Shown: positions 23,688-34,408 of the stretch, in pieces | Position numbering within the stretch: position 1 is the stretch's first letter | Layout of the letters: the number at the start of each line of letters is the position of its first letter | DNA from: Flammula alnicola | Lineage: Eukaryota; Basidiomycota; Agaricomycetes; Agaricales; Strophariaceae | Length of the DNA stretch: 64,000 bases | Direction of reading: 5' to 3' | Assembly: GCA_015499995.1 (NCBI GenBank) | Contig: JADNRV010000079.1 | Location: 124,001-188,000, forward strand | The notes under the pieces: generated by a model | Databases searched by the model: none | What the model was told of the DNA's origin: nothing | What the model saw: only the letters and a program-made list of their open reading frames with translations | Made by a program: the position numbers and the translations under genes

Positions 23688-25773
23688 ATGTATTTCCTAA
23701 ATCTCCCATTCTCCTTACTATCTTCCTCGTTTCTCCTCTTCGCATCCGCCGTCCCAGTATCAAGCACCGAACTCACTCCAGACACATTCGGGCCAACCGT
23801 CGAGAAGGGGCTGTGGTTTATCGAGCACTTCTCGCCGTACTGCTCGCACTGCACGCATTTCAAGCCGACATGGGACAAACTTGTCGTGGAGGCGGGGACA
23901 GAGATCCCCAGCGTGAAACTAGCCACAATTAACTGCATCACGTACGGAGGTATGTCAGACATTACACTGTTTCTACGAGACTTGCAGCTCAACTTGCATA
24001 TGTAGATTTATGTGAGAAGAACGGCGTCGGGTCGTGGCCGACGCTGCTCATGTTTGAAAACGGGAAGATTGTCGACCAGTTCGGAGGTGCTCGCGATATG
24101 GACGCCCTGAAGACGTTCATCAAGCGACACGTCAAAGATGAACCGCTCGCCGAGCCCACCCCCGAATTTGCCCCAAAAGCCATCCCTCCAAAACAGCCCC
24201 CGAAACCGATCCTCAACCCCTCGGGCGAAGTCCTCGCCCTGACCGGCGACTCATTCTCTCCGAGCCTCGCCAAAGGACCCGCCTTTGTCAAGTTCTTCGC
24301 GCCATGGTGTGGGCACTGCAAGAAGCTTGCGCCGACGTGGAAGCAGCTCGCGCGACACATGCAGGGCAAAGTGACTGTGGCGGAGGTGAACTGCGACGAT
24401 CATGGGTCGCTGTGCAAGTCGCAGGGCATCCAGGGATACCCCACGCTCGTGTGGTACGGGCAGGGCGACAGCGCCAATGGGCGGTCAGAGTATATGGGTG
24501 GAAGGAAGCTGGACCAGCTGAAGGAGTTCTCGGAGACGGCGAGTGCTGCGTATGTTGTTTCTTTTCCTGTTTCTTCTAGTGCTTATTCGTCGATGCAGTG
24601 GTGTCAGAGTTTTGGAAAAAGCTGAAGACCTCGATGGACAAGTGGCCAAAGACGATGTGGTCTACCTCCTGTTGCACTCTGCCTCCGACACATCGATCAT
24701 AGTAAGTCTCCTTCCATGGCCTTGGACGACCAACTGACTAGAACTCTACCCAGGAAACCATCCGCGAAGCCTCCGCCCCGCTCCTCGGCACACCGCAGAT
24801 CCTCGCCTCGTCCGACCCCGCGCTCTACACGCGGTTCTCTGTCTCCTCGCCCTGGGCCATCGTCGTCATCAAAGACCACGACACTCAGCTGCCGTCGTCG
24901 ACGTTCTACCACGCCTCCCCGTCCAGCGACCTGCGCAAGTGGCTCCTCACGCACCGCCTGCCAACATCCCTCGAGCTGACGCGCGACACGTTCCAGAGCG
25001 TGATGAACGCGCCACAGGCGCCGCTCGTCGTCATCGCCGCGGGGCCGCTCTCGCTGAAAGAGAAGATCATGCAGAGGCTGCGGGACGTCGGCAAGAAGTG
25101 GCGTGTAAGGACGGACGGCACTCTTGGGGTGGTGCATGGGCGCGAGATCGTGTTCGCGTGGATGGATGGGGGTGAGTGGGCGGAGTGGATGAAGAGCATG
25201 TATGGGATCCAGGGTGCGGGTGTGCATGAAGGTAAGGAGGGCGAGGATGAGTTGGAGGATACGCAGGTGGTTATTGCTGATCATAGCGTATGTCTTTTTC
25301 TTTGCTTGGCTTTGGTTATATCGTGTTGACTGACTTTTTTGATGATGCGATTTAGAAACTCATTTATTACGATTCGGATCGTGAGGGAAACCCTATCAAG
25401 TTCACATCCTCTGGGAGCCTATTCGCCGCCATAGAAGATGCCGCTGCCGGGAAATCGGCGTACAAGAACTCTGAGAATTTCGTTGAGCGGATCGCCAGGG
25501 TGAGTTTTCGAGTTTTACCATCGCTTTCGTCCTTGCCTTTTTCTATCACACTTTCTTACGCTATCTGGAACCTTCTAGATAATCAACACGAAAATGCTCG
25601 CCATCGAAACCTTCGTCGCCAACAAGCCTCTCCAAGCGGTGCTCTTATTCCTCTTCTCCATTGTGGTCGTCTTTTACGTCCTCAGCCGGCTTGTCGGAAA
25701 CGATGTTGCCGGCGCACAGCAGGGCCAGACGGAGTGGAGGGAGTATAAAGGGAAGAATGGACGTCTGGACTGA
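23688..25773 (+). CDS. Membrane-anchored protein disulfide isomerase
   Basis: Six exons (23688-23949, 24006-24549, 24608-24701, 24754-25287, 25356-25499, 25579-25773) give 590 residues. A signal peptide (about residues 1-25) leads into thioredoxin domain 1 with CSHC (PYCSHCTHF) and cis-Pro in SWPTLLMF. A proline-rich linker (PPKQPPKP) comes next, then domain 2 with the classical PWCGHCKKL and GYPTLVWY. After two inactive thioredoxin-like domains without cysteine pairs there is a C-terminal membrane span (LQAVLLFLFSIVVVFYVL) and a short polar tail. This is the architecture of TMX3-like ER isomerases, which form and shuffle disulfides of secretory proteins. No KDEL signal is needed because of the anchor. 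It converges on RPN10, 345 bp away. Confidence 0.92.
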
Positions 25774-26118
25774 GTTGATGTGGCCCGTATATATGTCAGG
25801 ATGATTGTGATCTCCAACGACAGATTAGCCAGCCGTCCTTATTATTTATTATCTTAATTGATGTAGTCGGAGTAGTATGGCTGGATCTATGTACAGTATA
25901 CTCTAATTTTACATTGGTTGATCTGTTTTGAACCTGGACACTGCTAAGAACCCTTGCACATGTGGATAAGCAGACAGCAAATGCAACCTCCCGTTGTTTT
26001 CTCCGAATCGTCTTGAATAGGAAGAAATAACCAACGAAAAGAAAACACTAGATTTGTGGCCTACGAACATACAGATGGATTTGAGAGGAAATATGACGAA
26101 ACCTCTCTTGTCCTCTGC

Positions 26119-27390
26119 TCATTTCTTCTTCGCGCCGCCCTTGCTCTCCTCGTCCTTCTGCGTCTGCATGCTCATCTGAATAGCTCTCTCAATAGCAGCA
26201 TCCTCATCCTCCTCCTCCTCTTCTTCTTCCTCCTCCTCCTCCTCGTCATCCATCTCCACGTCGCCGTCGCCAGCCTCATCCTCCTTGGACATCGCCAAAG
26301 CCTGTTGCAGTAGACGCTCCTCTTCGTCGTCTGTAGGGTCAGAGGGAACGGTGGCTGTTGGCGCGGCTGTGGCAGCGGCCGGTGTGGATGTAGATGCGGG
26401 AGCGGCGGCGGCAGATGCGGCGGCTTCGGCGGCTTCTCTGGCCTGCGCTTCTTGCATCGACATTCGTAGAGCCTATAAGAGAAAACCAGGAGGTAGGGTA
26501 GGTGAGAAATGGGGCGATAAAATCGAATAGGGATACGCACCATCGCCAACTCGGGATCCAAGCTTGGATCCACGCCGAATTCGAAGTCGTTGGCTGCGCT
26601 GGGACCGCCAGCTGCGGGTGCTGCACCGGTGCCGCCGAGTTCTTCAGGGATGCTCACGCTTCTGTCAGCGGACAGAATGGGTGAAGAGATCAGCATGTCT
26701 GAAAGGAGGTGGGGGCCAGGTGGGACGGTTAGTAGGTGTCTGCAGGATTGTCGCGGCGTCAGTCAAGAAAATATTTGAAAAAATAGGTTAACGTACGAGT
26801 TATCGCCGCTGTTGATGTTATCTACAAAGGCCTTCAAGACCCTTTCGCCCTCTCCTTCCTCGATACCGTCGCCGAACGCTACGATGTCCACGGCGACGTT
26901 GTTCTTCTTTAACTTCTTCGCGAGCTTGACCATCGCCTTCTCGTCGCGGTCCTCGCCCTCGGCCGGGGGGGATCCAACGAACACGATGATGCGCTGTCGG
27001 AGGTTCTTGTTCTCTCTGTGTTTGAGGGCCAGCTGTGCGACTGCAAGCGCGGTAGGAATGTCGATCTCTCCTCCGACTTTCGCAGAGGCGTCGTGCACGC
27101 CGCCGAGTATCTGTCCCAGGTCTTTTGTGTTCGTCACAAGAACCTCTGGGCTATAATTCAGATGATTCAAGAGAATAATAGTCAGTAAGAATCCAGGGCC
27201 TCAGCACACGAACTCACGCCTTTCCTGCCATCGTCATAATCCCAACTGTATTCTCTGGATTTGAATCAATCTTCGTCTGGAAAACGACATTGACGGCGTC
27301 GGACTGCGCATTGAATCGCGTTGGTACGTAGTCTCCGTTGCGCATATATTCCGAGTTGTCAATGATCAGCATGGTTGCTTCGAGCGGCAT
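26119..27390 (-). CDS. RPN10: 26S proteasome ubiquitin receptor RPN10
   Basis: Four exons (27390-27218, 27150-26797, 26739-26541, 26472-26119) encode 359 residues. The VWA domain (residues about 1-190) starts with the diagnostic [20 protein letters not shown]. It includes [19 protein letters not shown] and VAFGDG. The linker [19 protein letters not shown] and [18 protein letters not shown] introduce the ubiquitin-interacting motifs, LLQQALAMS and [10 protein letters not shown] long Glu run separates the two last helices and the tail is basic (KKK). The subunit sits at the lid-base interface and captures polyubiquitin chains. The third exon starts after CTGCAG at 26740; a nearer AG would lose frame. 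Confidence 0.96.
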
Positions 27391-27637
27391 TTTGGGCAGA
27401 AATTCCTATCTGTGGTGCTCGGAGCTCAGAGATATCGTCGTTTGCTTTATCCCGATGGTTGTATGGTATACACCCGTCACTGAAGAAGATTAAAGGAAAG
27501 AAAAGAAAAGGGAGAAGAGTGAGATTTGGAAGCGCAGACAGCGCTGACGCGTCGTACGCGATTAAGCTATTTGGTCCTGTTTTGAAATGGAGTCGCCATC
27601 GCCGCCTCGACGCTGAGCCTCTGACACAAACTTGACA
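27391..27637. promoter_or_regulatory. Shared bidirectional promoter of RPN10 and CGI121
   Basis: Only 247 bp separate the two divergent start codons, so both transcripts must initiate here. The interval has A/G-rich sequence (GGAAAGAAAAGAAAAGGG near 27494) and no clear TATA. No RPN4-type proteasome element (GGTGGCAAA) was noticed. Confidence 0.65.
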
Positions 27638-28419
27638 ATGGAATCCTTACATTTCCTCCACTTCGATGCAAGGCACTCTCAAGCACATATAGCGCTTTTT
27701 CGGAACGTAACCAACGCCGGCGCACTGAAATCGCGCATCATCGCGGCCGCGACAGCCCAAGGAGAATTTGGCGAAACCGAAAGGGAGGCGGTCAATTTTG
27801 CGTTCATCGATGCTCGTCTTGTCCGTTGCCTGTTCCACCGTGGCCTGAACGAGTAAAATTCTGAGATCATGGGCAGATCACGAGCAAACTTCATCTGGAG
27901 ACGGCGATTTACCAGGCAATGCTTGCAGAGTCACAGAGCGGGCTACGTACGAGAACCGTGCATTCCGAAATTCTTTATAATTTAAATCCGACCCATAATG
28001 TGAGTACTAAAAGTAGGAGACTATGTTATGACGCTGACGCTTGTGCTTGCAGATCACAGAAGCCATTCGCCGATACGGTGTCTCGGAGACCAACGCAGAT
28101 GTTCTCGTCGTGCGGATCGATTCACCAGACCTGTCGCCTGAAGCGGTCCAGCAAAAGATGAAGGATGCAGTGATAGGAACTGTTGTACCGCTGTCTGAGC
28201 TGGAAAGCATAACAGATTGGGCGTCGGTAAAGAAGGTGAGCATCCGGTTGCTTGTTTCTGGGATCGTTGGAGCTCCGCTGACGTTTTTCCGTTAAGTACC
28301 ATAAACTGAACAACACTGAGAAAGCGATCCAGGAAACAGCCAAGAATCCCAGTAGAGAACGTGCGATTGTGGATCAAATCGTCATAAGCTCTGTTGCGAT
28401 GAAAAGTGTCATGGGTTAA
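27638..28419 (+). CDS. CGI121: KEOPS complex subunit CGI121 (TPRKB)
   Basis: Four exons (27638-27820, 27877-27999, 28053-28235, 28297-28419), all phase 0, give 203 residues, the family length. Recognised by the N-terminal block with LFRNVTNAGALK, the helix LHLETAIYQAMLAE, the near-invariant RTRTVHSEILYNLNPTHNI and the following EAIRRYGVS..ADVLVVRI. CGI121 binds the Bud32/PRPK kinase in the KEOPS complex that makes t6A37 on tRNAs and influences telomeres. It is small, single-domain, and acts in cytosol and nucleus. The start ATG is preceded by GACA; no earlier in-frame ATG exists. Confidence 0.94.
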
Positions 28420-29112
28420 CCTGTTCGCATTATTATCAGTATCATGCTTGAAACCCATTGCCATCCTTGACGTTCCAATAAGGAATCCACTGGTTACCCG
28501 CAGACAAGGGCCTGTCCGTTTCCTCAGCACGTTGTCAGTATCCTTCAAGTTGCCATGCATCCCGAAGCGATTACCACCCAATAAGCGCCTAACTCACAAT
28601 ACTCGCTGTCGCTCAGCCTGGCGAGTAAAGACAACAATTACCATAGATGTCAGGGAATAGAGCAACACACGCGTTGGAGTTGGCATTGTCGCTTTGGTCT
28701 TGTGGGCGGCACGTCATCTCATTACCATATCCGTCACAACAAAAAAGTTCACCTATTGTACTTTTGCAGACATGTTGTCCTTATGTATCCAAGGCTCGGG
28801 CAGCATCTCTTTGGTAACGGGACTTCGGCTTATTATAATCCGAGGTTTCCAGAACTTTGCCGCTTAGGTTTTTCATGCCCCTCCAGGTTTGACGTTTGTT
28901 CTTCGCTTTGAAAGTCAGCAACGGTTGACGAGCGGTCATTGCAACATCGAGACTGTCCGTCCTAGCTCAATTGTTGTGGTATACATATAAGCATTGGGGA
29001 TCGTAAGAGTTGTACCGTCGAATCGTCTTATCCCTGGTGGCCTGTGATTCCTCCATCTACTTAATCGCCAACATACTTATTTTTAATTTCGCATATATAA
29101 TTACGAGTTGAA
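28420..29112. other. Intergenic region, no supported gene
   Basis: About 700 bp without a credible gene. CATATAAG at 28984-28991 could serve as a TATA element for the next gene. Confidence 0.5.
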
Positions 29113-30808
29113 ATGGTACTGTGGCGTTTACCTTTTCACACTTTCTTTGTCTGACCCTTTCTCACAGATCAAACGCACTCAAGCTGCTTCTCATCTCACC
29201 GATATCGAATCCGCTGGCGGTCTTCTAGTTACAAGGAGCGTAGAAGCCAGAAACCCGACTTCTGTGAAGATCGATGGTCAGGAAATCCACCACACAGACT
29301 CCCCAATACATCATGGATCTGCGTATGCCACAAGCGGCACCGCCTCCCAGGCTAGGATTGCCGTTAACTCCAACTCACATTTGAGTCCTCGCCAGGATGG
29401 TCTCCGACACCTCAAAAGCCATAACATCATCCCCCTCCCCGACGTATCGTCCCTCCCCCCATCGGCACGAGAATTAGGGATGCTGGATGGCGGTCTCCTT
29501 TATGAAGGTATGTGCTCCGGTATGGAGTGCGAGAATTGCCCGCTCTCTCCTCTGTGGCTTGACGAGACGGCCGCTGGCGAGGTCGCGACGTATCCTGTAT
29601 ACTTCGATACCGACGGAGTGGACGAACCTCTCTTCAGCGATCCAGAGGAGTACGATTACGACTCCGAGACTGATTCCGAGCTTTCATTCGCTATGGCAGG
29701 ATCGCCTGGGCGGTACACGCCGTTCTCGGAAATCGACGACGAACTTCTCCTTGCTGGGTCTCTCCTCTTCCGTGTCGATCCTGAGCCTCTTTCGTTGGAC
29801 CAAAAAGATTCGGTTCCGACGTTGCAAGACGTATTTTTCGAGAAGATCCCCGATGAGCTACGAGACATGCTGGTCAATATGATCTTGAATTATGACGCCT
29901 ACCTTCGTACCCTGGCGATTGTAATCGGAGGAAACGGCGAAGTAAACAATAAGCAAGAGACAGACAACGATTGCCCATGGTACAACTATTCTCACATCTC
30001 CAGCCTTTCCGTCTCCATCGCCGAATCAAGTAGTACCACCAGAGACGACGAAGAGACGATGGCGAAACAGTATCAATCCCTCCTCTGGATCTTGGACTGG
30101 GCTCAGGCCACGTATGGCCACACCATCGAGGCAGTTGATATCTCCCTCCCGAAATCCTTTACACTCCCAGATACCGCCAACGATCTCCTCTGCGGCCCCG
30201 TCATCGATTCCATAACACCGACGACCTCAGGCGCCGTCCCGAACCTGCACACGCTCACCTGGAGCGGCAACCTCCGCTTCCTCCCTCGGCTCCTCCCTGT
30301 GGTGGTGTCGCACAACATGAAGGTCCTCAAAATTAACAGCGAGCTCAGCATCGACGACGCGCTTTCGCTGCTCCGCCACTTCTCCAACTCCGAGATCCAG
30401 GAGCTCGAGCTTGGATGCTTAGCTCGCTGTGCCCCATCTCTGCCAGGTTCCGCGAGTGATGGAAGGGGCGCCTCGTCACCTGGTTATCTCGCTCTGCCCG
30501 TCGACCTTCCCCACCTAGACTCGCTCAAAATAGCAACTGCCATCCCCCTCGACGCTTTTTTCGCAACACTCTATGTCCCCAATTTGTGCAAGCTCGAGGT
30601 GGATCTGACCGCTGCAATATCGGCGTCCGAGGAGGTGCTCCATTCCCTGCTTGCCTCGGCCCTTCTTGGACAGAGGCTGTTGTTCGTCGATGTTCAGCAT
30701 AACGGGCCTTGCGAGAATGGGGAGAAGATGAAGGGACTGGTTAAGCAGAGGGCCCCATTTGCATATGTCTCTGTTAATGGAGAAGGACATTCTGGAAATG
30801 GACGATGA
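29113..30808 (+). CDS. Orphan acidic protein, F-box/LRR-like C-terminal half
   Basis: A long frame is open from 29108 to 30808 without internal stops. The first ATG (29113-29115) is followed at once by GTACTG and, 52 nt later, TCTCACAG. I therefore model a 3-nt first exon joined to 29168-30808 (547 residues, starting MIKRTQAASH). Reading through is impossible from this ATG because it lies in another frame. The middle is acidic (DPEEYDYDSETDSEL). From residue about 260, leucine-rich segments (LHTLTWSGNLRFLPRLLPV, LDSLKIATAIPLDAFFATL) resemble the variable LRR part of agaricomycete F-box-like proteins, but no F-box is evident. Function unknown. The coding call is strong; the start is uncertain. 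Confidence 0.7.
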
Positions 30809-31424
30809 ATGAGACGGACATACTTACGCCAGTCTCTCAATCTATAGTACATACCGAGCCTAACTCTTGTCAATAATGTCAACTTAATATCCTGTATTTG
30901 CAAAGGCCCCTCATCGATATCTTCGAAGGACATTTCCTTTTTCTTTCCCTAAGCCTTGAAATTTCCTAGCATGTAGCTCGAGATACGCAGTTAGCCTAAC
31001 AGCATATTACGCAAGTTACCATGATGTCGTAAGGTACTGTAATGGTAACTAACTGCTCCGTCTATGGGATAAGCACCACCCTTCTCCCACATCGAAACTA
31101 AAGGATATACCTCTTGTATTTTATGAAACTTTATAGCACAAAAACACAATGCCCTTTACGTACGAATCCAGTACATCTAAGAGAAACCGGGAACAAGGTG
31201 CATCGGCTGATGTACGATGCTCACCAAGGAGAAACTTCCAGCTTCCATTTCGGGATCGATCGTGATGGGTTTGGCCTTTGATGCATTTGATCATCAGTCT
31301 GGGCGCTTAACTCACTAGCGCTCGCTATGTACTCGCCACTGGCACACTCGCGTTTCTCAGTCTGGCCGCATTACTAATATGACGCAAATGATTTATTTTG
31401 TGACATACTTCATTGGAGCCAATG
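30809..31424. other. Intergenic region between convergent genes
   Basis: About 600 bp between the stop codons of the orphan acidic protein and the esterase. It presumably holds both 3' untranslated regions. Nothing else is seen. Confidence 0.55.
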
Positions 31425-33367
31425 CTACAAGTCAACTAGTAATCCCAACTCGTTATAAACCGCCACCAACGAATCGATAATCCCACAATCCGAATCCACT
31501 TGACCGGCAGCCACGAATGTCGCCGCCTTCGGATTTTTGCTATTTCCCAGGAGAACCACATCCTTGGTTGCACCGTACTCAGGCCAAGAGAACGGCCCTC
31601 CTGCTAGCCCGCTCGTAGGGTCCCGAGCAAAGGCCACCCATGCACTTTGCACATACTGCGACAACGCGATTTCATTTTGTGTAGCGGGAACACCTGCCGT
31701 GCTCGCATTGTACGTCGCAAACACAATTGGTATCTCCGATGCGTGGTAAGCGCGCAAATCAGACCTTGTTGATATGTCGGGGAACACGGCTGGATGTAGC
31801 AATTGAAAGGTTAGAAAGGATTGGGCAATAAAGGGAGGTTTAAATCTACCATCGTATTGGTATCTCCAAGTTGGCACACCGGCATTGACACGATCCGTTG
31901 CTGCCTCGCTCGCAGGACAAGTAAATGCAACCTAAACATTCCTGAATTTTAATCCTCCATTCCTACACTTTCAGCTACTCACCTTGGTAACAGCATTTGA
32001 AACAACAGTAGTAACTCCCGGGATAGCGAAGTCAAGAGTCAAAATTTCTTCTTCCACAACAAAGATATCTCCCTCCTGCGCAGTTGTTCCAGTCAGCATC
32101 GGCACATGGAGGAAGTTTCCCGCAATGGCGCGTTGGCGCGTGTCAGAGAAGATCGTCACGTCTTTTGATTACTCAGTTATGCTGTTGTGCAAAGCGAATA
32201 TTCATTAGGTGACGTACCGTCAACAATTACATCAAACGTTGTGCCGGTGTTGAGAACAGCCGTTTCGAGTACGTTCGCGTCTACGGCTCTCATACATGCC
32301 AATTGGGCGTCAGTTGGGTCTAGAAGATATTTTCAGCCTTGTCTCATTGCGTTTAACAAAAAATCACACCAGTTCCGCATCCGACAGCTTTGGCCACTGT
32401 TTGCCACACGTTCACGTTTGCCTGGTTGGTCCCGATCTTCGCAATTGGCACCGATAACACGAGATCCAACCTGAGAACCATGTGCATGATCCGTCAAGGA
32501 ATATATCTTCGTCTTTGTCAATAAAAGAACTCACGTTCCCGACTCCATAATCACACCCTTCACTCTGCCTCCATTGGCGTGCGAATACACATATGCGTCA
32601 ACCGCCACGCTCCCCGCGCTCTGTCCAAAGATTGTAATCCGTTCCGGGTCCCCTCCAAAATCGGCGATGTTCGCATGAACCCACTCTATCGCAGCGTTAA
32701 CGTCCAGCAGCCCAAAATTTTGGGCTTGGGCTCCTGAAGTGGCGTTTGGAACAAATTGAGGTGCATTTGGCTGTCCGAATATGTTCATCCTGTAGTTGAA
32801 CGTAACGACAGTGATATCGTCGTTTGCTTCGACGAATTGGCGGCCGATGTACGCTGCAAAGTTACTCTGAAAAGTAACCACAATTAATGAAGATGATATA
32901 AAGGAAGAGAAGGGCGAACGCACGGTCCCGAACTGGAACGACCCGCCGTAGATCCAAAGTAGCACTGCCGTCCCTTGTTTCCTGTCTACACTTGGCGCCC
33001 ATATATTTACACTCAAACAATCATCACCTTCGACCAAAGGTTGGCCGTTTGCCCCCGCGGTTCCAGCTCCACTCAACTTCAAGAATTCGGTATGTGTTGC
33101 ATCTAGTGTCTCTACACATGATTGACCGAACGCGGTTGCGCTGAATGTCCCTGAGCGAACTGGTGGAGGAGATGGGGGAGTCCAACGGGCAGCTTGGGCA
33201 TATGGGATGCCGAGGAATTGACGGACCGTTGGGGAGACAAGGGTGCCCGTTACGGCGCCTTGTGAGGTGGAGATTGTCAGGCCGGTGCTCGCTCTCTCGG
33301 AGAGAGGCGTAGCCAAAGTAGATGATATAAGAAGGGCGATGAGGGAGAGCAAGGCAAGTGGAGCCAT
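31425..33367 (-). CDS. Secreted type-B carboxylesterase/lipase
   Basis: Exons 33367-32924, 32866-32535, 32470-32370, 32319-32218, 32161-31983 and 31931-31425 join in phase. A further 60-nt in-frame segment (31849-31790) has a GTAGAT donor, CTAAC branch site, pyrimidine tract and CAG, and is probably an intron, giving 534 residues (554 if retained). A signal peptide (MAPLALLSLIALLISSTLA) predicts secretion. Family marks: EDCLSVNIW-like (GDDCLSVNIWAP), the oxyanion loop YGGSFQFG, and nucleophile Ser in FGQSAGS. The acid residue is in TTAQEGDIF and the His in RAYHASEIP. Enzymes of this alpha/beta-hydrolase family cleave carboxylic esters, triglycerides or sterol esters; the substrate cannot be told. 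Confidence 0.92.
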
Positions 33368-34408
33368 TATTAATGGATCGATTACCTCCAACTTGAATCG
33401 GACCTCAGGCGCGAAGTTGTTCTGGGGTGTCAAGGACTACCTTTCACGTTTGTGCCCCTTTTAATGGTACCAGTCTTGCGGCAGGGAAAAAATGTGACAG
33501 TTTTAAAATTCGTCCTAACCATACGAAGTGCGAACTGAAGAACTCACGAAGCATCCTGCTTCGTGTGGGCAAGCGAGCTATAAGTTCTCGCCCATGATAT
33601 TAGTATATTTTAGACACATCCACATGTGAACATGGCACCCGTCGATGTCACCATCGCGCGGCTTCCCATTTGGAAGCATGTCGTTGGACAGCCGTGGTAG
33701 GCTGCATTTTAATATTTCCCCACACCACGAGACATGTCAATGTTACTGTATGTTGCAATTATGGGAGGGTATCCGTGATCACGGATAAACGATCCTTGAA
33801 TAAGGCAATATCATATTATTCGAGCCAACTTTGGCGGAGAACGTCATAATGAGATTCACAGCTGTGCCACATACATGGTCAAAGTCGACCATCAAGTGAC
33901 AAGAATAGCCTCGTCTGCTCAAGTCACTGACGCCAGAATGATTGACAGACTTAAATACTCCTTTCTCAGAACTTGCAAGTTGCTATATTTGTAGTCCGCT
34001 TGAAATAAATTTTGGCGCGTCGAGCCTATCTAGGCCTAAGTATGCCAACTGGGTCTTTCTTGCTCTGTCTTTTTGTAAAGTGTTAATATTTCAAAGTTTC
34101 AATCTTGGTTGTGATGGTTGCCATGAAGGCATAAGTAAACCGGCACCGGCGGACATATCCGGTCTTGTCTCGGTTTTGTGCACAAATCAAGTTCCGAAAC
34201 AAGGCCTCCGGCCGAGGCTTGGTGACATAACGGCGCAGTTCAACGTTCTGCCATCAAGCGCTCTTGTCTCTTGCCCACGAGGTGTCCACTCTACATCGCC
34301 GAGCTCGCGAACCCAGTTTGCAAGAGCTTTCTTTGGGAGCTGAGCGCCTTAAAGTTATAGTAACTGGAGACAAAAACCGACCAACTCCTCTGAATCTTTT
34401 GATCGAAG
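33368..34408. other. Intergenic region between divergent genes
   Basis: About 1 kb between the esterase start and the first P450 start, likely containing both promoters. An inverted pair TCCGTGATCACGGAT is at 33770-33784. Plus-strand frames here are short and unconvincing. Confidence 0.55.

Noticed and set aside
26700..26760. RPN10 exon 3 beginning after CTTTCAG near 26702
   Set aside because: It gives the wrong frame and would drop the conserved HLLTVPPGP linker; the CTGCAG acceptor at 26740 restores both.
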